From Chara braunii (taxonomy: Eukaryota > Streptophyta > Charophyceae > Charales > Characeae), in NCBI GenBank assembly GCA_003427395.1, contig BFEA01000206.1, positions 1,220,722 through 1,275,424 of the forward strand: DNA of 54,703 nt, in the 5' to 3' direction. Each line of letters begins with the position of its first letter. The stretch's first letter is position 1. Positions 32,520 through 43,945 of the stretch are shown here, in pieces. A program made the translations under genes and the position numbers. The notes beneath the pieces are model-generated. The model did no database searches. It was not told the origin of the DNA and saw only the letters and a program-made list of their open reading frames with translations.

Positions 32520-34290
32520 CTATGGATGCCACCTACTTCCTACCACTAACACAAGCGGCTATGACTGCATTTTCCTCCTCTTAGCCACTTCCTCTTCAGG
32601 CATCTGTGGACCTTCGTACACAAGACGCTCCGTCAACGCTTCAACACGACTCACAGGCGGAATGAATGAATGAATAACTTGACGTTGTTTTTTGATTTAT
32701 ACTTCGGGTTGTCAAAGGTCTACCTTTGGACCTTGGGCCCGGGGGTGCACAAAATTCCACATGGTACTTGTTGACTTAACAAAGTGTGACCGAGACATGG
32801 TACCACTGACTGGGTTGGGTTAGACTATCCACTTGCCCACTTGCCTGCGGACTGTAGCCTAAGGCTTTACGAAATGCCATTTCCGGATCTTCTGGAAAGG
32901 CCGTAGACTTGACTCTTTGGAACTGTAGCAGTTACGACTCCTACCACTGCAAAGACTTCTAACCTACCTACAGACCTACTATCCGGGACCTGACAACCAC
33001 CCTATCTACAACAAGCAAACAGACAACTTTCAAGATACAGGTCGCGACTTCAAGCACACACGGGGCAACTGGTACTATACATGGGTAAGGAGAGGTCTAG
33101 GGATAAAACCTTGGCTGCTGCATCTGCTACCGTAAAGGTGAAAACCGTTTCAGCGTGGTCATTACTATTATTATTACTTTTGCCTCCGTAACGTAAAGTC
33201 CTTATAGCTATGCCTAATCTTAAAAATTGTCCCAAATACAACTACAATAACCGTGCGCTCTGCTCGGGTGATGGTACGACTACCGCAACAGAAATGCGGG
33301 TTCTATAAGGGACTGATCCTGCCTGTATACTCGCTACGATGTTGTCTTTTGGCCTACCAACGTGGAGAGAGGGAGAGAGTGTAAGGGAGAGACAGAGGAG
33401 GAGCACGAAGAGAGGAGAAAAGGACAAAGAGAGTGAGGACGAGGTAGAGGGAAAAAACGGTCACGTTGAGAAAATGATCGTTTCCCCTTATTACAACGTA
33501 CCCTCAGTTTGTCTATACTTGGCCGAAAATGTAGCTTGTATACGTTCATTATCTGATTTTTATTATTATAATTATTATTATTACTATCATCATCAGTATT
33601 ATTATTATTATTATTACTACTATTATTATTATATCGATTTCATTTCCAACCTCGAGTTCAGCTGTGTACGAATAAGGAAAGTGAGCGAGTACCTCGACTA
33701 GGGGCAGTGTGGGGTGCTCGTTGCTGAATGTGAGGTTTTCCTTCTTCCTATCTTATACATCTTGTATCAGTACTACCCCTGATTACTATGCATGCATCTG
33801 TGTCTGACTATATGAATCTGTGACTTTCCTCTTAATTAAATCGGAGCTAGAAAAATGATATGCATGCATGAGCAATGCTTGAAGTGATTATGGAGTTCTT
33901 GTATTGTGAATACATGATGGAATGTGGATCCTATGCAAACCAATCTCATTGTCTGATTGTTGATATGAGTTGCATATGACTAACTCTTTCTGTAAACACA
34001 TGGTGAGAACGAAAAACTCTCGTATGGGCTGTCTCACGTGTGTGTGTTTACTTTTGGGTAGATAAAGTTGCGGGGATGTGAACTCTGTGAAGTTCTGCCC
34101 TGCTCGATAGGATTTCTAACATTGATAAGGGTTAGGATCACGCTGATATCAATGGATTTTGTATGACTACTCATACTTGAGATTCTTGTTTGGCCTAACC
34201 TAGGATGTCATGAATGCATCCTTGTCAAAGCATCATCACTAACACTCATCTTCTTAAACTAATGCAAGTCAAAGGTCAGTTGCGTGTCCT
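32520..34290. other. No gene recognised; (TTA)n at 33558-33640
   Basis: Contains an ATT/TTA microsatellite of about 80 bp with CAT interruptions. The Tyr-rich frame there is an artefact. Nothing else supported. Confidence 0.45.
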
Positions 34291-34299
34291 ATGGGAAAT

Positions 34300-34930
34300 A
34301 CGTAATGAGGCGAGAGTTCCCGTGTGAACTTCCTCATAAGGCGTTTCATTGAGTCATTGAGAGGTGGCTCCGTGTGGTCTGCTCGTATGACTTCTAAGAC
34401 TTTCGATTGATCTAAGACACAAATGTTCTGCTAAAGAAGTAAACTAACAGGGGTAATAAGACGGACAAGGTTTCGAGAGACCCGCCTTGTTATCTGAATC
34501 TGCATTAGGTAGGGAAATGTGGTAATAGGAGGAGCGAGACCCCCGGAGGTCTGCTCTATTACCAACCAACACCAAGGGATGGTGATAGGAGGAACAAGGT
34601 CCCGTGAGGCCTGTTCTATCGCCGACAAATCCTTGCAAAAGGGAATGGTACTAGGAGGAGTTGATCTCGTGAGATGTACCACATTATCAAGTGGCGTCGC
34701 ACAGTGATAAGAGAAGCGAGACATGTGCAGTCTACCTTATCATTTTCTTGCCTCCGAAGGAAAGAGAAGAAGGCAAGGGTGAGGGTCCTATGTGATTTAC
34801 CCTACTACAACAATCTTTACGAAAACCCCGCAAAAGACTAACGTATTGACAATATCTATTTTCATGATTCTATTGAGGTGGAGGTAGAAGGAATGTGGCC
34901 CCGTGTGACCTGTCTTGCTATCTTTACCTC
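34300..34930 (+). repeat. Array of hairpin-forming repeat units
   Basis: Units begin GT[AG]ATA[AG]GAGGA or similar at 34453, 34522, 34582, 34648 and 34704 (spacing 69, 60, 66, 56). Each folds on itself. At 34522 GTAATAGGAGGAGCGAGAC pairs with GTCTGCTCTATTACC. At 34582 GTGATAGGAGGAACAAGG pairs with CCTGTTCTATCGCC. The loops carry CCCGTGAG/CCCCCGGAG-type sequence. Related hairpins sit at about 34309-34342 (AGGCGAGAGTTCCCGTGTG..CTTCCTCAT) and 34875-34930. Stems differ in sequence but keep pairing. Confidence 0.6.
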
Positions 34931-36635
34931 TTGATTAATGTCTATTTTATGATTCAATTCCAGAAAAAAAAATCGATGATGTTTTGTTTGTGCATGTCTA
35001 AAGTAGGGAATCATGAGAAGCGGTTAATGAAAAACCAAAAATTCGGCGAATTTTGACTAATTTTTTATCGAAACTGCCATATTTCCCTGAATTTTTAACT
35101 TTTTTTTTTTTTTTTTGCCTGATATGTATGTGCGTAAGGGTATATTTGTCTTTATTTTCGCCGTATTTCGGCAAGTAACAAAAAAATTCGCAAAAACACA
35201 AGACTCGAAAAAGACTCAGTGAACTCCGAAAGCCACTCCAAATAGGGTTTTATAGTGCTGTTGAGATTTTTTTTTTTTTTTTTTTTTTAATGTTTGCATT
35301 ATGATCCTGCATAGTTTGTTCGAAAAAGTTTTGATAACATTGTTTGTAGCGATGCAGCGAAACCCCCCAAATTTCGGGTCTTCCATTAACCACTATGAGG
35401 AGGCAGAAAATATTGGCGATGTTAGTTTATACTTTCTTCCTTCAGGCGACTATCTCTAGAGATTGGTCTGATAAGAAGATCAATGAGGCTACCTAAAGGG
35501 AGTTATGTCGATGTAGTATTGTTCTCGACTAAAATAAAGTTCGCTATATTGAACTTCAGATGAAGTCGTATCAATAGTTAGAGTGTTGAGATTGCGTTGA
35601 CCTGTGTGTGATTGCAGGTCGTCCTAACCAAGATGACTCGTAATGAGTCTATACAAGAATACATGCTGTTGCGTGATGGTAACAGGTTGGTTGGACAACT
35701 CAACCCTCACTCACCCTCGACACCTACACTTTGCATCGACCTCTGCACTAAATGAAATTTTTGATTTTTCGGGTCACTATCTAAAGGGTCTATATTTGGT
35801 TGAAAAGGGTCCTTGTAATGACTAAAATCAGATGAGATTGAATGACTAAGTTGAAAAGGAGATGTCTGACTGAGAGATTTGGAAGTGTAAGTGTAATGTA
35901 GGTGAAAGTGAATAAAAGGTTGACTCTATCAGAATTGTGTAATATGATTGACTTTTGTCTGGAGGTAAGTAAAACGACCAGCCATGCTATTCATTGCAAC
36001 CCGTTGAGAAACTTACTCTATCTTGGGCCTTGATCCAGGTGTCTCATCAATGCGTTGTTTTATACATTTGGTTTGAGTATCCTGCCTCGCGTTTTCCCCT
36101 AATTGTTAAGCAGATTAGAATTATTGCTAAAACGAAAAACCTTATTCATTTCATGTTCATTTCATCCATACATGTTTTAAAGGTCAACGACCTATGTTTT
36201 CCCTGATGAATTCAGACTATTTATGTGAATGTGTTAAATGTACGTGACATCTCATTGCCTAACTACTCAGTTTTACTTCATTTTATACGTATGTGTGATA
36301 TGACAAAGGGTTTTTCATAAAGAGATATGTTAAATGAACTTAATCACTAGGGAAGATGGGTATATGTCTTACGCGCGACTCCCTGATAATTTTTGAGGGG
36401 ACCGTGCTCCGAAAAGGGACTAGGTTCTGAGTTATATCTATTGAAAATATTTATAGTCAAAGCATAGTAGGCGTGAATGTTCGTCAATCGAGTCCACCCG
36501 ATTTGTAAGCCGAACCGGGAGATTAGCACCCTGAAACCCAACACGTATACGGGTCAGTCCTATGCGTTCAACCGCACATATGCCTATGCTACGACGATTG
36601 AGCAAACACCATCGACCGACTTACCTTTACGATTG
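34931..36635. other. No gene recognised
   Basis: AT-rich, with T runs at 35099-35116 and 35270-35288. Small open frames only. Confidence 0.45.
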
Positions 36636-36639
36636 CAAG

Positions 36640-36800
36640 TAAAAACCTTCGCATGTGAATCAGTAGCTCAACAGGGATACGCCTATCTAAGGGTGGTGAC
36701 AACCCCTCAGGTAGAGGTGAGTTGTACCTTGAGGGATCTCTGTCCTATCGCAGCGGGTCACGAGAGGTATAGCTGGCGCGCACGGTCCGAGTGGTATCTT
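36640..36800 (+). repeat. Family A repeat, copy A5 (5' part)
   Basis: AAAAACCTTCGCATGTGAAT, CAGTAGCTCAACAGGGATAC, CCTATCTAAGGGTGGTGACA, ACCCCTCAGGTAGAGGTGAG, TTGTACCTTGAGG, CCTATCGCAGCGGG, CACGAGAGGTATAGCTGGCG. TAGCTCAACAG here is a perfect box A match. The 3' third (GGGAGGGTCCC block) is not recognisable. Confidence 0.55.
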
Positions 36801-36860
36801 GCTGACACGATTTAAAACTTCTGTGTGATGCGATCGTGAGATCCGACACTAATTGCGTTT

Positions 36861-38470
36861 GGGTGTGGAACCGCAGTGCCTGACAGCGCACAATGCAGGT
36901 ATGCTTATGAGATACTAAACTTAGATAGCCGCAACCCACAGTGCCTCGCCTATCTTCATCAATATCTCATTCCCCAAACAAGACAATTACAACACCAATA
37001 TGAACTCAAACATTCCAGCAATTAGTAGTAGGTTTTTGGTGACTATCTTTTTATAGAGCCTGCGGGGGTTATAATCACTGCGTTTTAAATGAGTGACGCA
37101 AGGAAGCTCGTCCTAAAATAATGTTTGAAAAAAAATATTATCGTCTTATTTTTCTTGTTTAATAATAAGTAGAATAAAAAAAATAAATTTAAATAGAATC
37201 AACTTTTAGCTTTCAATGATCATCGCTAGACAGAGATGTTGCAATCCTTTAAGTTTTGTTTGAAGAGACTACTAGCATCGCGAGTAGTGGTCCCATAACG
37301 GGATACCGATCGTCGTGTTCCTTCCTGTAAAGAAGGTCATTGAGCTATCATGAGGGGTACCCGTGTCTAATGGCAAGGAGGGGGCTTATGACCTTCCACG
37401 GGGAGTGATAAACCTCCTACCGAAGCGGTCGCGGGTGCTCCCTTTTGAAGCCCTACTACTCAGCGCTTAGTAGATCACACCTGTAGTAAAATAAGAGGCG
37501 AACGGTCGACCAGCCTAGATCGCCCACTTGCAATCATGGTTTAAAGTTGAACTGTTCGTTCCCCCACTAAATGGCAGAAAGGGGACTAAATTTGAATTGA
37601 CGAAAAAAAAAAAAAAAAAAAAAAAAGTGTAACGTAGCAATCCTTCTAGACCTTCCGATTAGGTAAAAGTCGTAATCTAAAATGACACTATTCGTTTCTT
37701 TTCTTTATTTTATTTTTCCCTTTTCTTTTCTTTCCTATTGTGATTGCTATCCTGCATGTTTCCCATAACCAATGAAAAAAGATTTGGCGCGCGGTGGAAA
37801 AGCCCTCACCGGACCTTTCACCTCCGCGTCCTTGGGCGAGCTCGGCGGCCACCACGAGCAGAGGTTGGTTGTGCTCTGCTGTAGAGCAGGGCGCCGAGCC
37901 TGCGTGGACCAATGGAAAGTCCGGCGGCACACCCACTCCTTTGCCAATGACACCGTCAGCCGGACCAGTGTAGGAACAAGCCGCGCATAAGGTACACCTA
38001 GTTTGATGTTGAGAATCGCGCGTAGGATGTGCCCAATAAGCCACGGAGTGGCCCATTAGCAAGGTCAGCTTGGCTCATTGCGGAGGCGCGGGACACCGTG
38101 CCCTCCGACAACGCGCCTCGTTTAGATGGGGCGTGGCGCGCGCATGGGTTTACAAAGTCACAATCCCATGAGTTTCGGTTATTTGTTTTATATGCTCATT
38201 ATTTTGATTAATTTTTTTATTTATTTCCTTTTAATACGAGCAAGCCCGATTTGTGAAGCCCACCATAAGTAAGTATGAGACTTTTCTCGTTAATTTGATG
38301 AAAGTCGGTGCCCTTTTGACCGTGTGCCGAAACGGGCGCCCCCTGGATAGTGCCTCGGCATAAAACAGGGAGGCCGGTAGGCATTGGCCCCGACGACTCA
38401 AGTTAGAACTGCCCCTGTGCGGCCTCTTTTGGTACGGGGGATTAATAGGGAGAACCTTTTTTTTTATTTA
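36861..38470. other. No gene recognised; GC-rich island at 37785-38150
   Basis: About 365 bp with clearly higher GC than its surroundings (GCGCGC words at 37788 and 38128). Open frames exist in several phases (up to 124 codons on the minus strand), but none shows a domain. A poly(A) run lies at 37601-37626. Confidence 0.4.
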
Positions 38471-38484
38471 AATCACACAATGCT

Positions 38485-38560
38485 CTATCAGCTAAGGAGC
38501 TAGCCTAGCAGGTAGAACATGCAAATCAGAAGTGGTGGACTATGGTGTGAATTTGGTTGG
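38485..38560 (+). repeat. tRNA-like repeat with perfect box A
   Basis: GGAGCTAGCCTAGCAGGTAG contains TAGCCTAGCAGG, a perfect box A. A weak box B-like GGTGTGAATTTG follows about 35 bp later. Related words occur at 29509, 45826 and 45909. Confidence 0.35.
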
Positions 38561-38856
38561 GAGGGAAGAGATTTGCCACTTAGGTCGGGACTAACATGTC
38601 GAGCCCTAGCGTGCAACGAGGAAACTAATGAGAAATGAAGACGAATATGACGAGGGCAGGGAATACGAGGTGAGTTGGACGAGGAAGAGGAAGTGTCGTG
38701 ATGGGGATGAAGGGGGTGTAGGGGATGAGAAGTGAGAGAGGAAGGAGTAGCAAAGAGCGGATGAGGACAATGTATCTTCCTATGTTCGAGCGGAAGATTC
38801 AATCTCATTTTGCACATTTGGTGAGAAGTGGAGCGATGATCAGTGACACGTTCCAA
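38500..38856 (-). pseudogene. Relic ORF with NLPLEHRKIH motif
   Basis: A 118-codon minus frame starting MERVTDHRSTSHQMCKMRLN, continuing LPLEHRKIH and then a Ser/Pro/His-rich tail. The motif block is shared with 39385-39440 (KIRMNLPLE then a stop), 6685-6725 and the plus-strand units at 31088 and 31345. An Asp/His/Glu-rich region precedes it in the neighbouring copy. Function unknown. The repeated occurrence points to a mobile-element protein rather than a host gene. Confidence 0.35.
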
Positions 38857-38859
38857 CTC

Positions 38860-39227
38860 ATCATCGAGGTAGTCATCGTCGGGATAGAAGCACCACCCGT
38901 TTGGATCGAGATGCTCACTGTCGTGGGGAGTTGTTATTGACGTTGCTGCTGATTGTCATTATCCTTGCACTTTTATCCTCTACTTCCGGCCAGTCATTAT
39001 CTTCCTTGTGGTCGCGGCCCCTCGCTGTCACAGTTTTGTCAGTTGCATCTAAAGAGTCTGAACGATCTTGTTTCCTAGCGCGCAGGAGTTGTCTCCATAG
39101 TTACTGCATCTGGTTGAAGAGTCGACATCGTACGTTTGGATGATGATTGAAAATGAAGGAGTTGAGAAAGGAATAGGTGTATTGAGAAGAGGACATGGGG
39201 GAAAGGCTTAATGCAGGTGGATCGAGG

Positions 39228-39325
<98 letters not shown>

Positions 39326-39890
39326 GCTTGCAACAATACTGACATGCGAGTCGTTCGTTGTTTGGTCCAAGCAAAGTGTCATACATCCTTCCCTATTCTA
39401 AGGGCAAATTCATTCTTATTTTGCATATTTGGTTGGGAGTGTCATGCGACATGGGATCGAGGAAGCGCAACTCATTGAGCTCATTATGTTTGTCGAATTC
39501 GTCTTCTCAGTCACACATCGTGGTGGTCATGACGGTTGTCATCATCGAAATTTCCCTAGTGGATGCGTTTGTTTTGGTGTCTTCCCGGTGGTCTTCGAAG
39601 TTGTGTCCGCTTCGACGCTGTTCACGGTGGTGCTCACGCTCGAGGTCCTCGTTTTCGTGATGCTGCTTGATAGCGCTTATCGTCGATATGGTGACACCCA
39701 TCATAGTGGTATTTGCCTTCTTCAAGGCCCTCCTCACGGCGGTGTTCGTTGACATGATGCTTGTCTCGATATTCGATGTTCTTGCACTAAGACTTGGTAG
39801 CGAATTCACTTGGTTGAGGTGTGGTTCAAGTTCATTAAAGGGCCAAACAGCGAAGAAGACGGGGAAGACAATGACGAAGACGGGCACAAA
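38860..39890 (-). repeat. Asp/His/Arg-rich decayed repeat, second and third NLPLE units
   Basis: The minus frame 39887-39507 contains HHENEDLEREHHREQRR and HNFEDHREDTKT. After a stop it runs into NELNELRFLDP and CKIRMNLPLE (39440-39385). The plus-strand sequence CATTTTGCACATTTGGTGAG (38806) and TATTTTGCATATTTGGTTGG (39416) shows the unit is duplicated about 610 bp apart. A GATA plus GA microsatellite (39229-39322) separates the units. No catalytic domain. Confidence 0.4.
39229..39322. repeat. (GATA)n followed by (GA)n microsatellite
   Basis: About 34 bp of AGAT repeat, then about 60 bp of AG repeat. Confidence 0.9.
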
Positions 39891-40149
39891 TGGGCCGAGA
39901 GCAGAAGAGAGATAAGGAGTACAAAGAGAAAAAAGAAGGACAAGGGCGGAGAAACGTTTGAAGAAAACGAAGTGGATGTGACATGAAGAAGAGGAAAAAC
40001 GTGGGTTGGATTGTTAGAAGGGTCAGAACCTGGCCAAACGGCCTGGCCAGGTGCATTGGATAAGAAAAAGGGGGGGGGTTGAAGAGAGGTTGTCAAGCTA
40101 CTTAGTGGCAGTGCATAGTCGTTCTCAAGATAGAAGAAGGGATGACAGA

Positions 40150-41150
40150 TTGGGAGTTATTTAAGTCTTCACTGCCGCATCATAGATTTTTAAAATATTC
40201 TTGTTGGAGTTCTGTTGTTGCTTCTGCTTGGTTGCTGTAGATGTACCGAACATTCGGCCGGTGGGTTTCAAGGATTCGACAGATTGTCAAAGTTTACCGA
40301 GTCTTGGGTATGATAGAGTTGTTGATTTAGCCGCCGGAGTTACTACCCCGGGATAAAATTGGCCAGCAATACCGATAGCAGACAAGCAGCAACTGTTCAC
40401 ACTCAATATGATGTATACCGCAACAGCTTGACTCAGGACTCTTTGGTTTTTGGAATGAAAGTTGTTATATTCGAAGTTGTTGGCTTCGCAATGTTGACTC
40501 CAAAGTGCAACGAGTTAAACCTCAGAAAACTGTTGTCGTAGTTGCTGGGTTTTGAGAATAGTGTTGTTGAGGCAGAGGGTGTCGCTTTCTCCTTCAAAAC
40601 CTATTGCTGCTATGTGGTGTTATAGAGGGGGGAGGCCCCGACGGTTAACTCGACGAGTGAGTGCTCTACTGCGACTACACGTTTCGAGGATTCATTGGAG
40701 GTAGTTACTTGGACTGGTTAAACTTCTTCATTGTAACCTGCCTTGTTGGAGTCAACGCATTATTGACATCATGATGAGGTGTGACTGTTTTTGTACTGCT
40801 ATCTTACGAAAGACCCCCTTGTCAGGATCCTAAGCGCATCTCCCTTATGACTTGAGTATTTGAGAATCATATTTTTCTTTCTTACTCTTGAATCGTTTTT
40901 TCTTGCGAGGCTTCTTGAGAGGAGGACGACTAGCAGGATCTAATTCTGACTACACTGTAAGTTGATTTTTTCTTCGTGGGACCTTAGAAGCCCACGCGAT
41001 TACGAGAGCTCTGTAGGGTTCAGGCGGGGCCCTGAAAGCAAAGAATTATCACGTAGGCCGACGCGATCTCTTTTTCGCTTAGTTTGAATGATTTTGACCT
41101 TTGCATATTGTTTCTTTTTATTCAAGATTTCAACTAAATCAAGTTAATTT
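40150..41150. other. No gene recognised
   Basis: Mixed composition with no motif beyond short frames. Confidence 0.4.
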
Positions 41151-41700
41151 ACTATGTTTGTTTGATTTTATTTGCCTGAAATTGAGTTTACGATGTTTGC
41201 TTGCAATGATGTGAATGAGTCTTGACATGAGGTCGCATCGGCTGATCCAGACGGTTTGTTGTCGTTTGCCTGCAATAGTTTGAATGGGCATGGATAGAAT
41301 GTCGCATTTATTGATCCGGATGCTTTGCTATTGTTTGTCTACAATTATCTAAATGGGCTTGGAAATAATGTGGCATCGACGGATATGAGATCTTTGTCAT
41401 TATTTGTTTACGATGATTTGAATGAGTCTGGACATGATGTCGTACTGATTGATTTGGACGCTTCACCGTTATGTTTGCGTGTCATGGTTTGATGGGTCTG
41501 GACATGATGTCGTATCAACTGGTCCAAATGCTTTGTCGTTGTGTTTGCATGCCATGGTTTAAATGAGTTTGCATGGGATGTCGTATCAACAAATCCGAAC
41601 GCTTTGTTATTGCTTGCCTGTGATGATTTAAATGGGAATGGACATGATCTTCTATTGACCAATCCAGACGCTTTGCTGTTATAGTCGAGTCGTTTCATTG
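41150..41700 (+). repeat. Minisatellite, period 69-71 bp, about seven units
   Basis: The GTCGCAT/GTCGTAT/GTGGCAT anchor starts at 41232, 41301, 41370, 41439, 41509, 41580 and about 41649. Each unit has GA[TC]C..GACGCTTTG, a GTTTGCNTGC stretch, GATTTGAATG and GTCTGGACATGATGTC. Because the period is close to 69, the minus strand stays open for 96 codons with a roughly 23-residue echo, but the unit length drifts. No protein is claimed. Confidence 0.75.
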
Positions 41701-43015
41701 TTCAAAAGGTCAGTCTTGTCTTCTTGTGAGATAGTTTAGATGAGTGTTTCGATTACCTGCGTGCGCTTGAATGAGGACAAATTAAAAAAATTATAATTCA
41801 CATTAATTAAGATATCGGATATCCTTTAGGTAAAAGGTTTTGCACATTTTAATCCAAAGGTTAATTTATTAATGTACCTTTGCTTTGTGCGGTTACTTTG
41901 AATTTGTTCACACATTTTGTTTTTTGTTCATCCACTTCGTCATTTTAATTTACTAGCTTAGTCTGTTAGTGCGCGCCTTGTGCTTGAACAACAAGCAGGT
42001 AATAATTTATTTTTGTTCTCGCATTGTTTTTTTGGTGCATGTTTGCTTCGGTCAGATGTTTGCTAACTTCTGAGTTAGATGGAATTCTAAGAGTTTCTTT
42101 CCCAAGGGGAGATGATGCCAAAATTTATATTAAAGTTGTAGAGTTAGTCAAAATCTTAGGAAGTTTTTAAGGTTAGAAGTATTTTAGTACTTGAAATAAG
42201 TAGAAATTCAAAAGTTTTCCTTTTATGGGCAGTACTATTGTGAGTATGCCCTTGGTCAGATGGTTCCCCCGCATCTCTTTTCTGTTTCTTTAATGAAAAG
42301 ACAATTACCTTTGTTCATCTTTTATCTGGATTTAGTTTTTTTGTTTTGTTTTTTTGCTTCTTTTCGATATCATCGGCCGGCACGAGGTATGAGTTTCATG
42401 GTAGGTTGGTACCTGTACCCCGTCATTTTTATTTTCAACTTGTTACTGTAGCAGTCAGTCCCGGAAACGTGCAACTTCTGACTCGTCAATTTAACTTTAT
42501 GTAATTTGGTGGTTTACACAACTTCAAATAAAGGGTCAAAGTTCTAAATAGAAAATTTTCTCACAAGGTATCCCATTTTATACAAAGTTTACACCCTTAA
42601 CAGATTCTCATCGATATTTGTATAGACGCACCATGAACCATACTAGCCTAATAAAAGGTTGTTGTTTTGCTTGGACTTCAACCTATCAATACCTGAGTTC
42701 GTTCTGTGAGGACCTCGGTAGGTAATTGAAGTCCCTGGCAACGAAGCCTCTTGTCAACATTGTCGGCGAGACATCACGCCTAGGTAACATTCTTAACACA
42801 TCTTCAACGATAGTCAAAATATCAAGTCTGTCGAGCGCACAGCGTCATCTTGCCGTACAAGTCACATGAAAGCTTCTCATTTTGCCTAGGTAATATTCTT
42901 AACACATCTTCAACCGTACAAGTCTCATGAAAGTTTCTCATTTTGCCTAAATTTCAAATTACAAAACCTGAGTGTCGTTCAACCAGGAACAACGGTAGGC
43001 AACCATCATCCCCGA
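41701..43015. other. No gene recognised; partial tandem duplication at 42779-42950
   Basis: CCTAGGTAACATTCTTAACA at 42779 recurs at about 42885 (106 bp), and GTACAAGTCACATGAAAGC recurs as GTACAAGTCTCATGAAAGT. GTCGAGCGCACAG occurs at 42829 and 43028, the second inside family A copy A6. Confidence 0.5.
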
Positions 43016-43021
43016 CAATAG

Positions 43022-43275
43022 CGTCATCTGTCGAGCGCACAGTTCCCGCAAGAGGGGACCCTCCCGACCGTGTCACGCAGGATTCGGCATGTCGCATACA
43101 AATTAGAAACTTCGCTGCTTCGGCCGAGTGCGCCAGCTATACCTTCGTCGATTCCCTACGACAAGATAGGACCTCACGAGATACAACATACCTTCACTCG
43201 TGTCACAATCTCTTGGGTGGGCATATCCCCGCCGAGCGACCAATCTAAAATACGAGAGTTTTTACATGCAAGCGT
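43022..43275 (-). repeat. Family A repeat, copy A6
   Basis: Read on the minus strand: GGTCGCTCGGCGGGGATATG, CCCACCCAAGAGATTGTGAC, GTATGTTGTATCTCGTGAGG, CTTGTCGTAGGG, AAGGTATAGCTGGCGCACTC, CGGTCGGGAGGGTCCCCTCT, GTGCGCTCGACAG. Full length. The 101- and 71-codon frames here simply follow the repeat. Confidence 0.65.
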
Positions 43276-43700
43276 CAAGGTGGACCAGCAAATAGTGTTT
43301 TCTCGTACGTTGTAGCATAGGGGGTACACACAGTCAATGGCTAGACCGAACTCGTACGCGAACAACCGAGTGGGGCGTTTATGTCTCACCCGCGGCCGTA
43401 CGTTGGTCGATTATGACACCTAAACTTAACCACATGTTGCATAATCGAATGTATTACTAACTCAAAATACACACATGTACCTAGTTCTTTTTTGTAAACG
43501 TTCCAGCCTATAACTTGAGGTATGCACGAACATCATGTTGTGGCCCGCACCAAAATACATATGACGAATCTGCATGCGAAGGAGACCATAATTATTGAAT
43601 CATGCATACACATACTATCAACTATAATGACGTCGTTTTCACTTTACCCACAATCGTGTGACCTTTGATGGGTTTGGTGACAGTTCACGATACACAATTG

Positions 43701-43945
43701 TCAAACACAAAGTGTCATGAATGTAGCCTCCTTCACGGTATAAATCGGATGAAGGATAAGTCGTTGAACCTTCGCCAAGTCTCTCGCCTTTAGGCAGAGC
43801 GCGATGATGGACAAGGAGCAAGTGTCCAGCGCATAGGGGAAACTTTTTTTCTTGGGCAAAAAACTGGAATGCCTTGGACAAGGACCTCGAATTCCAGGTT
43901 CACGACCAACGTTCGACCAATAATTCAAATAGTAGACCCTTCACA
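43701..43945 (-). pseudogene. Unnamed conserved ORF, copy 2 (related to 11888-12189)
   Basis: A 75-codon minus frame. Residues 28-61 (KSFPYALDTCSLS... to RLILHP) align without gaps to copy 1. Upstream DNA (CTATTTGAATTATTGGTCGA, ACGTTGGTCGTGAACC) also matches copy 1. An overlapping 80-codon frame in another phase also covers the block; the KSFPYA phase is preferred because it is the one shared by both copies. A frame change is needed to carry similarity further upstream. Confidence 0.4.

Noticed and set aside
34300-34930. CRISPR array
   Set aside because: Units diverge, spacing varies, there are no unique spacers and the context is eukaryotic.
37688-38062. 124-codon minus frame in a GC-rich island
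   Set aside because: Several frames are open because of GC content; no domain or conserved start.
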